A stretch of 64,000 nucleotides of DNA, from assembly GCF_037126465.1 (NCBI RefSeq), contig NC_088202.1:28752213-28816212 (forward strand), read 5' to 3'. Shown here one piece after another: positions 42,865 to 54,945 of the stretch. The position numbers and the translations under genes were made by a program. This stretch comes from Ornithodoros turicata (taxonomy: Eukaryota > Arthropoda > Arachnida > Ixodida > Argasidae). Within the stretch, counting starts at the first letter, position 1, and every line of letters starts with the position of its first letter. A model generated the notes under the pieces. It was not told the DNA's origin. It did no database searches and was given only the letters and a program-made list of their open reading frames with translations.

Positions 42865-45707
42865 AAGTTTGTTACAGTTGAGCTTCGTTGAGCTTTCATT
42901 TTTCGTATCTCATTTGTACAGAAAACCCAAATCGTATCAATATCTCAGTGTCATAGAGATCTCTGAGAGAGCCAGAGCATTTTTACGCCTTTGCTTCTGC
43001 TGCCTGTTTGACGTCAGCGTCAGAGGTAGTGCCACTCGCGTCAAGTTGTATTACATAAAAGGTTTTGTACGAGAGGATGTCACTAAATTTCTGAAAATTT
43101 GTTTTACTTCAAAAAATTATAATACAACCTGGAATATACACTCATACAGACTACACGTGGCTTTTTAGAACGACATCAGACGCTGTTTTGCAGATGTGGT
43201 CAAGGAAAGAGGGGCCTTTTTTTTTTTTTTGTCCCATACTTTCGCGAGCATTGGCTTCCAGTTTGCTCACTTCTGCTCCTCGGCTAATAAAATATGACCT
43301 CACTGTTATGATGCTGTGTCACTGCACTGTGTTTCCATGTGCACTACTAATGGCTGACCGTTTCGGCTGGCCCAAACAAAAGACAAGATTTAAACCCGAC
43401 ATTAATTTTTTCAACTCCTCAACTTACCCACAGGGTGGGGTAAGTTGATGAAAATATGTAGCCTGTCATTTTTGGCTCGTACGAAATAAATATCTGGTTT
43501 AGAACCACAGTAGTTTGTGGAACATTTCTCAAAGGTTTGAGGATTCAGTTAACGAATTATGGTACAATTTAGGCGATTATTCTGACTGCCATTAACAAAA
43601 TAGTTCAACTGTCTTCAACATGGGCCACCTTACCCTATTCCATGTAGTTTTATCATTTCCTGAAGCAATACCTATTTTTAGGAATTGAGTGACATCCTCT
43701 CGTGGAACACCCTGTATATTGCGGCTGTATGTATGCGCTTCGTGTTGTGCACTCGTGTTCATTGTCGCATGAGGGTCACTGACGCAATAAAGAAACAGCT
43801 GTCCGCTATGGTGTCGCTACTAGGAAAACAGTTATTGCTCGCTCATTTGTCCGACATGCTTTTACTGGATATACAAGCAGAGATGTGTGTTTTTGACTGT
43901 ACTCTACTTAGCGTTATAGCTGTATATAGTTATATAACTGTCTGGAAAAGGTTTTCCGATAGCACAGCTGGGACATTTTACCAGTAAATGGCGAGTTTTA
44001 TTAGGCTGGATTCACGAAAAAGTTTCAAAAAATGCGGTAAGCCACTCGCTCCACCCTCTAGATGCGACAGACATCACATTCGTAAGCGTAGACTCTATTT
44101 GACACTTCCTTTATCGTGTAGTGTGCGTTGCGTGCTAGCGATCTATACCAAAGGCAGGGCTTATTACCGTAAATAATAGTGTTCCAGTTTCTCTTTCTAG
44201 CACATAAAACGCGCCACTCTTCGTATTTCCAAGATACTTTCAGTATCGGTTTCCGTTTCTGAAGCAGTATTTGGTTTCTGTTTTCGTCTCCGAGCATGTC
44301 TCCGAGCCATTTTCGACACCAATTATGACGTGTGCACAACAGATGCGGATTCATGTTATTTCATTGGAGTGCTCCGCTATCTGTGCGAGTTGCGTGCAAG
44401 AAGCACAGCAATTTAGAAAAAAAAATCCGTGTTCGCGCATCTTGTTTTAAAAACTGTAAACGATATATGGAAAAGTCACAGACATGTGCAACCATGATCC
44501 CTGTCAAACCCCTACGGCAACTTATCGATACCGTGCCAACCGCACGCCTTCCTAAAATAAACACAAGAGCCAAGCAACGGCTGTTTTCGCCGCCGTCGCG
44601 CGCTCGGATTTTGCGCTTTCGCCGTCGCCTTCTTATTTGTATTTAAATGGTCGCCCACAATCTGTACCCTACAATTGCTCGTCTATTGCGCAAGTTCCTT
44701 AGGCTGACTCATGCGGTTTGACTGCGGGGGGGGGGGGGGGTATATGTTTATTCCAACAAAAGGATCGCTGTTTGACTGGATAAAGTAAACCCGCAGCAAG
44801 TATACTATAGCCAGCAAAAGTGTGGTGACCTCCACCAGCACGAATTCAGTGAAACACGAATTCATGAATTCGGCTTCCCTTATCGTTATCGCCCTTGGAT
44901 TCCGTTTTTCCGGTGATCTCTGGTAATGGAAACAAAAAGGTTTTCTGTTGTGTTTGTATTTTTTTTTCGTGCGAAATACCGTTTCCAGACGAACCCTTAA
45001 AAAAATAAAGAAAAAAACTCGCCATGCACAGATCCTGGTAAACAGCGTAAGACGGTCCCCAACTTGCAAATTGTAAAAGAGAAAATATGTAGCTTTACGT
45101 ATATCCCCAAATGGCACACTTGTATCGATAATAAGTTCTATGGAGAATGCGGCAAAAAGGGACAACAAAACCACACATCAGCATAAGCGACGATCATGCA
45201 GGAGAACTATAAAAGGAGAGAGAAAAAAAAGAAAGAACGAAATGAGTCGTCTCGTCTGCCTCCACCGTGTTGCGAGACCCGCATGTTTCCCGCCCAATGA
45301 CCTGCTGTACAGGGCGATCGAACTAAAAAAAAACAAAAAAAAAAACGAGATTTTAACAAAGATGGAAGATGCCTTGTGCGAATCGGTCTAGGGGAGGAAC
45401 AGTCTCTGTTGGAAATATCGGCAGCTCTCGTCCTCAGGCTCTTTCCCCCCCAGTATTTCGTCACTAATTCATTTGATTTTCTACGATTCTATACAAATGA
45501 ATATTGTTTGCAGTCACGTGTCATAGTCGCCAGTATCTCTTCATTGCACCTAATAAGTCAGCTGATTAGGTAAGACTACGATGATTAGCTAGGGTTTAAG
45601 AATATATATACATAATATGTATTATAAACTTACAAATTTTCAGTTATACGTGCAGCCAAAGAGATCCGGCTTCCTTGTAATGTTGTATGCGTATAAGCTA
45701 ACTTCTA
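42865..45707. other. Intergenic with repeat fragments
   Basis: GAACACCCTGTATA at 43707 and the facing pair GAGAGGATGTCA (43071) and TGACATCCTCTC (43689) indicate a foldback element around 43060-43720 of the CAGGGTGT type. A G-run lies at 44727-44741. The 163-codon - frame at 44683-45174 has no domain I recognise. Confidence 0.4.
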
Positions 45708-45908
45708 ATGAATACTAATGTACTAGGTTTACGTGCCGAGGTGTCAACTGGAAAGTTGGAGTGTGCCTTGAGAGATACTCGACTGGGCTGTCCCTCAACA
45801 ACGTGCGCTTTCCGCGTGGCTTTTAAAATGGTACAAAGAGACGAACGAATAAGACTCGAAGAGGAATTAATTTCCCAGCTGGACAGAAATCTCGAAGAAG
45901 CTTATATG
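45708..45908 (+). other. Open frame cut by a hAT insertion, possible former exon
   Basis: The + frame contains an acidic/basic helical stretch (MVQRDERIRLEEELISQLD) and runs up to the insertion point. If the hAT element and one target copy are ignored, the frame continues 14 codons beyond 47059, and a consensus donor GTAAGT occurs at about 47076. No protein family was recognised. The splice-like signals could be chance. Confidence 0.3.
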
Positions 45909-47051
45909 TAGGGTTTGTGGTTTTCGGCATTTATTTTCAACCCAATTCGGGGGGTGTTTATCGGCATTTATATGGGGGACTATAAATCGGATTTTTTCGG
46001 CATCTATATTCCGCCCAAAAAATAAATGCCCGAATACGGGCATCTATTTATTTCGCATGAAGGAAAGCCTATTTTGCGCGTGAAGTGACAACGAACCGAA
46101 AAGAAGAATCGATTCATGGCTTCATTACCAATGTCTTTTATTGCCTGTGCCAAACCAGCAAACAAGGAGACTACCTCTTGTTGTGATAGATGCAAGCGCA
46201 CATCATCATGCTCGCATCTGTCATAGCGGCTCGCTCCTTGCGATTAATAACACGCAGTTTAGAGAACGCGCGCTCAACATTAGCGCTAGAAACAGGAATA
46301 CCCAGTATGCTTGAGGCGCACTGCGATAACAAAGGCCAAACAACAACTTTATTTTCGACCTTGGAGAATGGGGTAACAAAGGCCATGTGCTGGAACGGGT
46401 CGTCCAAAACTGAATAGGTGATATATCCACCTGAGGGGCAGGGCATACATCATATTCGAAAAACTCGCGCTTTATATCATCCATACGAGATTCATCTCGT
46501 AGAACAAATAAGAATAAGTCCTCATACAGTGAAGTGCCTTGAAGTGCCTCAGGAACGGAAACAGGGGTTACTCCAAGTAGTAACTGGAGGGGAGTAGATA
46601 GAGGAATAGAAAAAACACAAAGATTAACTAGAAGGCTAGGGCAGGGGATGAGCGATCGGCTTTTGAAACTGTTTGGGAGCTCCGTACACTCGTGATCTCT
46701 TTTTAACCCGACAACAACATACCATAAAGGTTCTGAATAGTAAATTCACTAAAGGTAGGTGTGCCACTAAGTACGTGTGCTGCCAAAAGGCGGTCACCGA
46801 CCACACAAGCACACACCGACCGACACATACAAACGCAAACCGAAACAAGAGCACAGCCCGAAGATAATGCCACGCTTGAGAAATAGTCGACAAAGGGAGA
46901 TTCCAAGGGGATTTCTCTTTGCCGTTCCAGGAATGGCAGCTGTCAGGATACGAGAAATTCGGATTTTTTCGGAATATTCCGAATCTGAAAAAAATCATTC
47001 GGGGGGTGTTTTCCGGCATTTTTCGGAAAATGCCGAAAACCACGAACCCTA
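45909..47051 (-). mobile_element. hAT element with decayed transposase, 8-bp TSD
   Basis: The ends TAGGGTTTGTGGTTTTCGGC and GCCGAAAACCACGAACCCTA are inverted and flanked by CTTATATG at 45901-45908 and 47052-47059. GGCATTTAT/GGCATTTTT and GGGGGGTGTTT motifs repeat near both ends. The interior holds a transposase remnant on the - strand (46171-46570). At 1143 bp it is far shorter than an autonomous hAT element. Confidence 0.93.
46171..46570 (-). pseudogene. hAT transposase C-terminal fragment
   Basis: The - strand encodes SILGIPVSSANVERAFSKL followed by NRKERAAMT, the hallmark of the hAT C-terminal dimerisation region (the LxIPxSSAxxERxFS motif). Upstream in the gene, a frame at about 46420-46570 (LRDESRMDDIKREFFEYD) continues the protein in another frame, so there is at least one frameshift. 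The DDE catalytic core and zinc finger are gone. Not functional. Confidence 0.88.
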
Positions 47052-47459
47052 CTTATATGTTAGTCACTTATTCGAGTAAGTCGAGGAAATGGAAGTTGCT
47101 ATAGTTGTGTGCTATGTCATCATCACTACTCCTTCATTTATTTTTGTTGTTGTGCTAAGGAACGCGGATCCTTCAGGGAAACATTGCCCTATATTTGTGT
47201 AAGTTTCTGTACCCATGAGCTGTAATGCGGCCCACTGCATCACTATCATGGGCTGTATAACACCGCAAGAAAAATTTGCGTAATTTTAGTGCACAAGTGA
47301 ATCCTAACCCTGTTGCCGGCATATGTGCCGTAACCTATACACATGTCGTTTTCACCGCTTCCGGTTTGGTGCCAATACGACATCTGGTTTCACAGCGAAC
47401 AATCTCTGCGTGCGCCAACCAGTTTGCCTATTGATACAGTTATCGTTTCTGATTGGAGG

Positions 47460-47570
47460 AGAGAGAGGGTCGTACACGCCTTTTTGTGGCAATTCAAACT
47501 GCCACAAAACGGCGTACGCCCCCCTTTTCAACAAATCAGGAAAACGAAAGATATAATTCTGCATGGCGGC
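47460..47570. mobile_element. Core fragment of a palindromic MITE
   Basis: CGTACACGCCTTTTTGTGGCA and TGCCACAAAACGGCGTACGCC with TTTTCAACAAATCAGG. The outer arms are degraded. Confidence 0.65.
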
Positions 47571-48424
47571 TGGTTCCTATCGTCTTTAGTGGCGGAAGGA
47601 CCGGAAGTCTTGGTGGCACCGGAAGTTCTGGCGGGGGCGTGTTTATGTTTACCCGAGAATGTCATGTATATGCTGCTGAAAACCCGTTTGGAATGCGCAC
47701 TGCACAGTTCCTGATTGGGCTTTCGCAGTTTAATATCCCTTTAGTGGAAATGTCATTCTTTTCGCTTATGAGAGACGTGTAGTGTTCACTCCAAACGAAC
47801 TGTTTGCAATGACTAGGTTATGGCACATATGCCGGCAACAGAATTAGCAGTCACTTGTGAGTAAAATTACGGATTCTTTTTTACAGTGAACAAACAACTC
47901 CCACTTCAGGTACTCACATATATTATTAAGGTTCCGCTGTCCTATAGAATTTTTAACGAACCTCAGTCATGAATTTCTTTACATAATACAGTGCAAAAAA
48001 GACAGTGCCAAAATATACTCCAAAGCCAAAATAAAGTAGTTGTTGTTGTCCTCAACTTAGTTCATGCACCCAATGACAATCGTGTTTTCTTTTTCTTTTT
48101 TTCACTTCTATTCTTTTCTTTTTCTTTTATTTCCCCTTCTACTATCGTAGAAAGCAAAAGCTCTGGAAACTCTCGTTTATAGACATCTACTTTGAAAGGG
48201 AATGAAAAAACACCTAATATGGTTACGCTGGGCAAAACAGGCGACATTTCAAGGCGATGTGAAGTCACGTAGAAGCGAGTTTAGGTAAACTCAGAATGAC
48301 GCGAAAGCTCTCGATGTTCGGTGTAAACTTGTTTCTCTTCTACTTCTTTCAGGAACATATGAAAACGTGGGATCGGTGAGCCGTGCTACTTGTGGTGCCG
48401 TTATTGCCGAGCTGTTTGCACGTG
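47571..48424. other. Intergenic, unassigned
   Basis: No supported gene. The frame at 47453-47782 begins inside the MITE fragment and is not called. Confidence 0.3.
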
Positions 48425-48432
48425 CTCTGGGG

Positions 48433-49623
48433 CAGAGGTGGGGAGTAATGCATTACAAAGTAATGCATTACTGGTAATGCATTACTTTTGAGTAATGAGT
48501 AATGGTAATGAATTACATTTTGCCAGCAAGTAATGAATAATGGTAATGCATTACATTTCGACTGAGTAATGCAGGGTGGCATTACTCATTACTTTTGTCG
48601 AATGTTCATTGCGCCACGCGAAGATTTGGAACATCCATGTTTTCTTCAACCCGCCTTTAACAATGAGCATAGGGCAACATGGAAAGAGAAAGGCGCGGCC
48701 TTGGAAATTGTGCAAGGGTTCAACAGTCGGCGGTATGTGTCACAAGTGTCTACAGGATGATATCACCGATTTTCTCCTGTGTGCATTTGGAGTAAAGGAT
48801 AATCAGTGAAATAGAAACATAGCCTCTATGAAGGTAACATGTAATTATTGCTGTAGTGATTGACTGGTTTGGTACGGTACTGTGTTAGTTTTTCTTGTGC
48901 TGTCAGAGGTAAGTAGTTTTTCTGCCAGTTTTTCTGTAGGCTGGGCTTCATCCGCCGGCTCCATAATGCTAGAAAAGGCATCTGCAAATCTTATCTATAG
49001 TCCTTGCCTATGGAGGAGGAGGAGGAGGAGTGTCGTTGGGAGGAACCCCAGAGGTCTACCTGCCTGATTAGGCGGCATGTTTCTCGGGAAGGGAAAGGTG
49101 GTGGAGAGGAGGAGAAGAAAGGGTGAAGTGGAAGACCGAGCGGAATCCGCTCGGGGGGAGGATAGCTGCGTCCATGGGCCGACTTCAGGGGAACTGTGCC
49201 GGCATACGCCTATTACACATCTGGGGGAAACCCAGGAAAAACCCCCAGCCGGCCCGCGGATTCGAACCGCGGACCTCCCAGTCTCCAAGCGCACGCGTTA
49301 CCGCTGCGCCACCGGAGCTGGTCTCCTTGCCTATCAGACTCGCTTCTGCGGGGATTTAGTGGCACCAATTTGGGGATACTCGGGTGGCTATTGCCTATAG
49401 CAAAAAAAAAGCAAGGGAAAAACTTATGCATAGCATCTTTGAGGCTTATGCCCTAAAATGTAAATGTAATGCCAGAGTAATGCCATTACTTCGTTAAAGT
49501 AATGACATTACTAATGCATTACTAATATCCAAAAAGTAATGAGTAATGTAATACATTAGTTTTTTATGCAAGTAATGAGTAATGGTAATGCATTACAAAA
49601 TAAAAGTAATTTCCCCACCTCTG
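48433..49623. mobile_element. Non-autonomous hAT-like element, 8-bp TSD, TAATG arrays
   Basis: The ends CAGAGGTGGGGA and TCCCCACCTCTG are flanked by CTCTGGGG at 48425-48432 and 49624-49631. The CAGAGGTGGG-type terminus is typical of hAT elements. Both ends (48445-48600 and 49455-49610) are packed with GTAATGCATTAC-type motifs in direct and inverted order. The interior has no transposase but hosts a SINE at 49090-49325. Confidence 0.92.
49090..49325 (-). repeat. tRNA-derived SINE inside the hAT-like element
   Basis: Read on the - strand it starts ACCAGCTCCGGTGGCGCAGCGG, with an A-box match TGGCGCAGCGG (49301-49311) and a perfect B-box GGTTCGAATCC (49258-49268). It continues GGGGGTTTTTCCTGGGTTTCCCCC and a tail-proximal GGCACAGTTCCCC, GTCGGCCCATGG. 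It is a polymerase III-type retroposon; the left border is approximate. Confidence 0.85.
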
Positions 49624-49631
49624 CTCTGGGG

Positions 49632-50238
49632 GCGCCCCAGCTCGTAGTGTTGGGGGGGTCTTGAAACTTGGGCGGACGACGTGGGGAACTGTACAAGTGC
49701 TTTACAATGCATGCTCGCGGGAAAACACTTAATGTGCACAGTTGGCGCTTGGATTCGAACCCCGATTCAAACCTGGAATCCAAACCCATTTTGATTCATC
49801 TGCCAATCCGGATAATGATAAGCAGAATTCCTGGCTTCGGAACACAACTATGATCATAAGCGATGCCACACGAGCCGGTCTGTGCAGACAGCACACGGCG
49901 CACCACGCGGAACACGGCATATCTACGCAACTTGTACCTTGCCATCAAGTTGCTGGCGTTCTCGGCCGGGTTCGATCCCGCACCTTGGGACCAGTAGGAG
50001 GACACGCTATCCTATGTGATGCACCGGAAGTTAATATCTGGCATTTAAGAAACTGCAGCCCAGTTAGACTTATATTTATCTTCCAATGTATAAATAATCC
50101 CATAAATATTTGCCCCTGTACAGCCACTCACAACGAAAACTTTAATAAAAAATGACGAAAAATGGGCGACTGTACACGATGCTCGAAAACTATTACCTGG
50201 TTCATTGAGGCATTGATGGCGCATCTCATTTTGAACCG
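49632..50238. other. Intergenic, possible second SINE-like piece
   Basis: GGGTTCGATCCCG near 49972 is a B-box-like match, with CACCTTGGGACCAGTAGGAGG after it. No A box or SINE tail could be aligned, so it is not called as a SINE. Nothing else is recognised. Confidence 0.35.
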
Positions 50239-50240
50239 TA

Positions 50241-50490
50241 CACTCTTAAAACAGATAAGGTAATTTAAGTAGATTTACACATAAGGAAAAAGAACTTCGC
50301 TGCATAGCACGCTTCTAGCCAACCATAATCCTGAATGACACCGTTCACTCCCCTGATTTGCTCACAGGAGTACGCCTTTTTGTGACACTTATGAAGTTAT
50401 GTTGTCACAAAAAGACGTGCGTCCCGTGCTTTCCCCAAATCAGTAACGATAACGGTCTCAATCTGTGCCATGGTTGGCAGAGGCTTACCC
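50241..50490. mobile_element. Diverged palindromic MITE
   Basis: TA precedes CACTCTTAAAA at 50239-50240. It has GAACTTCGCTGCATAGCACGC, TAGCCAACCATAATCC, TACGCCTTTTTGTGACA and TGTCACAAAAAGACGTGCG, but the right end is eroded. An extra AT-rich 35-bp piece sits after the first 11 bp. Confidence 0.7.
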
Positions 50491-51084
50491 AGACTTTCGT
50501 CCTTGAGGTGGGGAGAGGGGGTTGGGCTCCGCAGGGGGCGTATGACGTCAGAGAATGCATGCATGCATGTATTTTCATGCTATTGACAAAATATTGCGCA
50601 ATTTCACAAAATTGTGGGTGCGTGTTGGGGGATGTAGGGGCGTCTGGATAAGTCACTGATAGTTGGCCTTCAGCCTGTTATGTGCCTGTGTGTTGAGCCA
50701 TGAGTGACGCCAACAACGGCATGCCGATCTCGTCACCACCACCACCACCGTTCAGCCATCTGTTTTAAGAATGTACCGAACCTAAGAGGGAACGTGTTCA
50801 GGAAGCCGCAACGAACGAACACTTGTTGATAAGTACCTGCAAGTGTCATTTTCCCGGCGACACGTGCAGCTCACACTTCACCCCGAGTTGAGCTGATCCA
50901 AATAAACGTTTATACGTGTATTTGACAATTCCTTGCATCGACGCGGACCTGCATTCCAAGTTTCACAGCAAGGGAGTAATAGATGCGTAGACGCAAACCA
51001 CGGCAGGCGTCTCCGCTAATGAGGCAGCGCGGGAGAGGTCACGTGCTTACGACTTACAATGGAAATTTCACAGCAATGGAAATG

Positions 51085-51584
51085 CACTCTTAAAAACGAA
51101 CTTCACCTCATAGCACGTTCTTAGCCAACCATAATCTGGAATGATATCGTTATCTGCCCTGATTTGCTGAAAACGGGAGGCGTACGCCTTTTTTGTGACA
51201 CTTATGCTGTTCATAATTGTCACAAAAAAGGCGTACGCCTCCGGTTTTCAATAAATCAGGGCAGATATAACGATATCATTCCAGATTATGGTTGGCTAAG
51301 AGCGTGCTACACTCTAAAAACTGAACTTCACCGCATAGCTCGCTCTGCGCCAACCATTGCCACGAATGATAGGGTTATCGCTTCTGATTCAAGGAAAGAG
51401 GGAGGCGTACGCCTTTTTGTGTCAATTTGGATATATGATAATTGACACAAAAAGGCGTACGCCTCTCTCTCTCCTCGAATCAGAAGCGATAACCCAATCA
51501 TTCGTGGCAATGGTTGGCGCACAGCGTGCTATGCGGTGAAGTTCGGTTTTTAGAGTGTATGCGGTGAAGTTCATTTTAAGAGTG
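51085..51584. mobile_element. Palindromic MITE (older copy) split by a sister MITE
   Basis: The left part 51085-51309 (CACTCTTAAAAACGAAC ... GAGCGTGCTA) and right part 51558-51584 (TATGCGGTGAAGTTCATTTTAAGAGTG region) make one complete element once the insertion at 51310-51557 is removed. It is not flanked by TA (TG before, TT after). Confidence 0.9.
51310..51557. mobile_element. Sister MITE, CACTCTAAAAAC subfamily, TA TSD
   Basis: CACTCTAAAAACTGAAC to GTTCGGTTTTTAGAGTG, flanked by TA at 51308-51309 and 51558-51559, where the uninterrupted host element has a single TA (GTGCTATGCGG). Its arms are nearly perfect: CCAACCATTGCCACGAATGAT pairs with ATCATTCGTGGCAATGGTTGG, allowing for one changed base. 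The bases differ from the host subfamily in the CGCTTCTGATTC segment. Confidence 0.95.
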
Positions 51585-54500
51585 TTGCCGTAGCTTTGGC
51601 TCCTGTGACGTCAAAGAGTGACGCGTACGTGTCTTTGAGGGGTTATATCTCTCCGAGTACGACACGTAGAAAAATGTTTATTTTCCCTCAGTATACTCTC
51701 TCGGGTAGTAGAATGCGTGCGCGTGGCGTAAGAAACGACGCTTATTGAAGTGTCATAACCCCTTTGAGATTGAGTACTAGAATGTACAAGCGATTGTGTT
51801 GTCTGTGTTTTTACCCCCTGGTTTGACACGTAGCTTTCAGTGAATAGATTTCAATGAAATGAAAGACTCTATATAGTCGACACCATCTAAGAACAAATCC
51901 TTAAACAACGGCGTGACGAAACAATTAACGGTCCACAGATCATAACCATATGTTTTCGGCGATTGTAGCTACCCAGACTAGCCACCATGGGTCGCATGAG
52001 CTGCCACCAGTAGCCATAGAAAGTCTGTGCTCCGAATCGTCTGTCTGCTGTGATTGGCTGACATCCTGACTTTATACGTCAACGTACGAAGGAGTGGGAG
52101 GAGGCATTAAGCATCCCTTCTGTATCTAGGGTTCGATTACTTTGAAAGATAAAAGAAAAACGCGAGGGGCTCGAAGCACCTTCACATCTCCCTTTCATAT
52201 TGTAGTGTCACCGTGCATTGAAGCAAGACGGTTCACCGTTGGCGCGCGAGAACGCAAGACCTCTCAATGAATGACGCAGTTGCCAGTTGCGGAAGGCTGC
52301 CAAGTCGTTTCCCCGGAGAACGGAAGCCAAATTCCAAAATACTTAACCTTTTCCAATTGGCCCTCTTCGCCCTCGTCTAGCCAAACGCTCCAATTTTTCC
52401 CCATCTCTCGCTGCAATGCGATTGAGTCAACCAACATGTCCCTTAAACTCACGAAGTGAAAGAAGCATCAGGGAGCCAGTAACCTGATGTGCGTGTCTGA
52501 GAGAGAGAGAGAGCGAACCACTAGCTTGATCATTGCAAATTCTATTAAAGCCAATTCCTTCTCAATTTATCTGCCTCTCCCTTTTTTTGACGACTTCCGG
52601 GGAAAGAGGAGAAATTTAAGTATAAGAACTTCTTTATGCAAGAGCCGCGTGTATGATTTTAAAGGAGGCCTTACCGTTTTCTGTAATACGTCGAAAGGCG
52701 AAAGATTCTGCCAGGAGTGCTCAGCACTCAACCGCCACAAAATAATCGATCTCATACGATCATGGAATTGAGTGACGGCCACGCCTAATGTTGGTGCGAT
52801 GTGCAAATCATTATGACCTCATTACAACTTCTCTGCAGTGCCAGATAAACTTTCGTGGGGCCTTTTATATCGTGTACTTCTCTTTTCCTTTTTAGAACAA
52901 CAGTGTGTGAAGATTATTCTTGCGTTGCATATGTGCAATTTAAGTCGGTACTACACGAACGTGTGTGTACTTCAGCAATTATATGCAGCGAATAATGCTT
53001 GTTTGTCAACGGCGTTTCTGTTCATTTTTAATTCTGTAAAGATGTTTCTCGGAAAGAGCTTCCTCAGCTATACACCATGTTGGTAGTGCAAAATATTTGT
53101 TTTCCTATATGATTGTTGGAAAATATCGGAGCTTTCAAAATACATATTTGTCGTCAAGCTTTCAGAATCACTTCAGTGAATACCCGACAGCAGTGTTTCT
53201 TTCTGCAGACGGCAATTATTTCCAGCGACTCTGCCGGTAAAGCATAACTCCAGAACCCACTTGCATTCCTCCTCCGCCGGCATGATTCATGCTGACCTTT
53301 ACGTTTCATACACCCGGCCCGTAAAGAGATGGAGGCTGAAAATAAATGGGCGCCAGCGGAAAGCGTTACACGGCAGTCTACATGATGCCTGTGTCAAGCT
53401 TCATAGACTTCGTCAAGCACTCACAGTGCATGCAGCGGCACAGCTGCGGCCTTTGTCGCGCAAACGTAAAAACACAGAAGGCAACGGCAGCGCACTCGAA
53501 ACGTGTGCGACGTCGGTTTAATGAGCGTTGGCAGTCGAGAAATACTACACCCACCGTCGTAAACAGCTTCAAACACAGACTCTCACGCATCAAGCTCGTT
53601 GTGGGCGTTGTGCTCAGCCAAATGCAGAGTCATGTAACTTAATTCAACTCCGGAGGCGCTCCGGAAATGTGCGGAACTTATGCGGAACACAGAGGGACTT
53701 CCTGAAATTTCCCGCGTCTGCTAGCAACTCGATTAGCAGACGAGATTTTCTTAGCAGACGAGCACGTAAAATGCGATCCTTTGCCACTTACCTGGGTCGT
53801 TTAGTTTATATCCTCTGCCGAAGAGTTTGGAGAAAATACCTCCCATGGTCGCAGGAGTAGATGCGCACTAAGTTTAGAAACAGTCCACTCTTGAGAGCAA
53901 CGAGTACCTGCTTCGAAGGACGAGATAGGAGCGAACGGGATTCTTAGACGGCGCTGCCGTCGCACCCGAGGAGAGATTCTCCCTTGTTATCTTTTTGTTT
54001 AGGCACTCGACGCTCGTACACGAGCATCTGATGTCCTTGTGGCGGCGCACTGAGCCCGTCGTGTTCACTTCACTTGTGCGGGCACGAGTTCCGTTATGCT
54101 TTGCGGGCTTCAAATTGTTGCCTGCTGTTCGTGTCACATCTGGCGATTAGCTGGCATAGGTGTTTTGTCGAACACTGCCGTTCGGGGAAACCGTCAGTCA
54201 CACTTCCCTCCTCCAGTCACGGCAAATGTACACGTTCAGTTTTTACTTTAAAGTTTTCATTTCCGCCCGTGTCGATTCCGAAACTAGAGCGCCATTTTAC
54301 TCCTTGTTCGCCGTGGTACCGAACAATTCCGAATGTGCCCCGATTAGCACAGATCCGTCTGAAGGACAACAAGCCGCACAATGCTTGATATTGTTTACTT
54401 GGACGATGTCGAGTACTATATGGCCCTTGCCCCCTGTGAGCGGTTCGAACAACTCTTCACCGAAGTTGGAAAACAGAAAGAAAGCCTTCATGTGGCTTAA

Positions 54501-54940
54501 AGTGGTTATGGCTGTTATTTCATGCTTGGTCCGATTAGGAAACAAGGTAGACCAAGAAAAAGTTTGTCCTGGGAAAACAGGGATGTTTGGAGACTTCATT
54601 CGACAGCAAGAAAATGAAGGAGGAACGCGCGTGCTACAGAAGAATATTCAATATCCAATTTCCTTTTAAGTTTCTCCTCCGAAAGTGCGTGCGATGCTAT
54701 CTTAATACTGAAGGCTAACCCTTCCTTATGTGCGGAGGCTGGTGGAGTATTGTCAGCATGCATCTCACGTGTGCGGCTACATACCTCTGTTAAACTTAAT
54801 TGACTTGTTGTACTGATCTCTCTCTCTCTCTCTTTTTTACACTGTGTTGATACGTTTTACCTTTTGTAAAAGTGTGCTGTTTCTTGGAACAGTTTTTGCA
54901 TTGTTTCAAACTCAATGAGTCCAGTTACACGAAACGTATA
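51585..54940. other. Intergenic, unassigned
   Basis: No supported gene. A short - frame at 52264-52452 (GKNWSVWLDEGEEGQLEKV) looks protein-like but has no identifiable family and no ATG-acceptor support. GA and CT dinucleotide runs lie at 52500 and 54818. Confidence 0.3.
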
Positions 54941-54945
54941 CAGGG

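Noticed and set aside
44683..45174. 163-codon - strand frame
   Set aside because: Starts at a GTG, runs through a G-homopolymer and A/T-rich sequence, and no domain is recognisable.
49258..49311. Possible tRNA gene on the - strand
   Set aside because: A and B boxes are present, but the sequence between and around them does not close into a tRNA acceptor stem and continues into SINE body shared with other copies.
49960..49985. B-box-like GGGTTCGATCCCG
   Set aside because: No A box at the expected distance and no alignment with the SINE family, so not called as tRNA or SINE.
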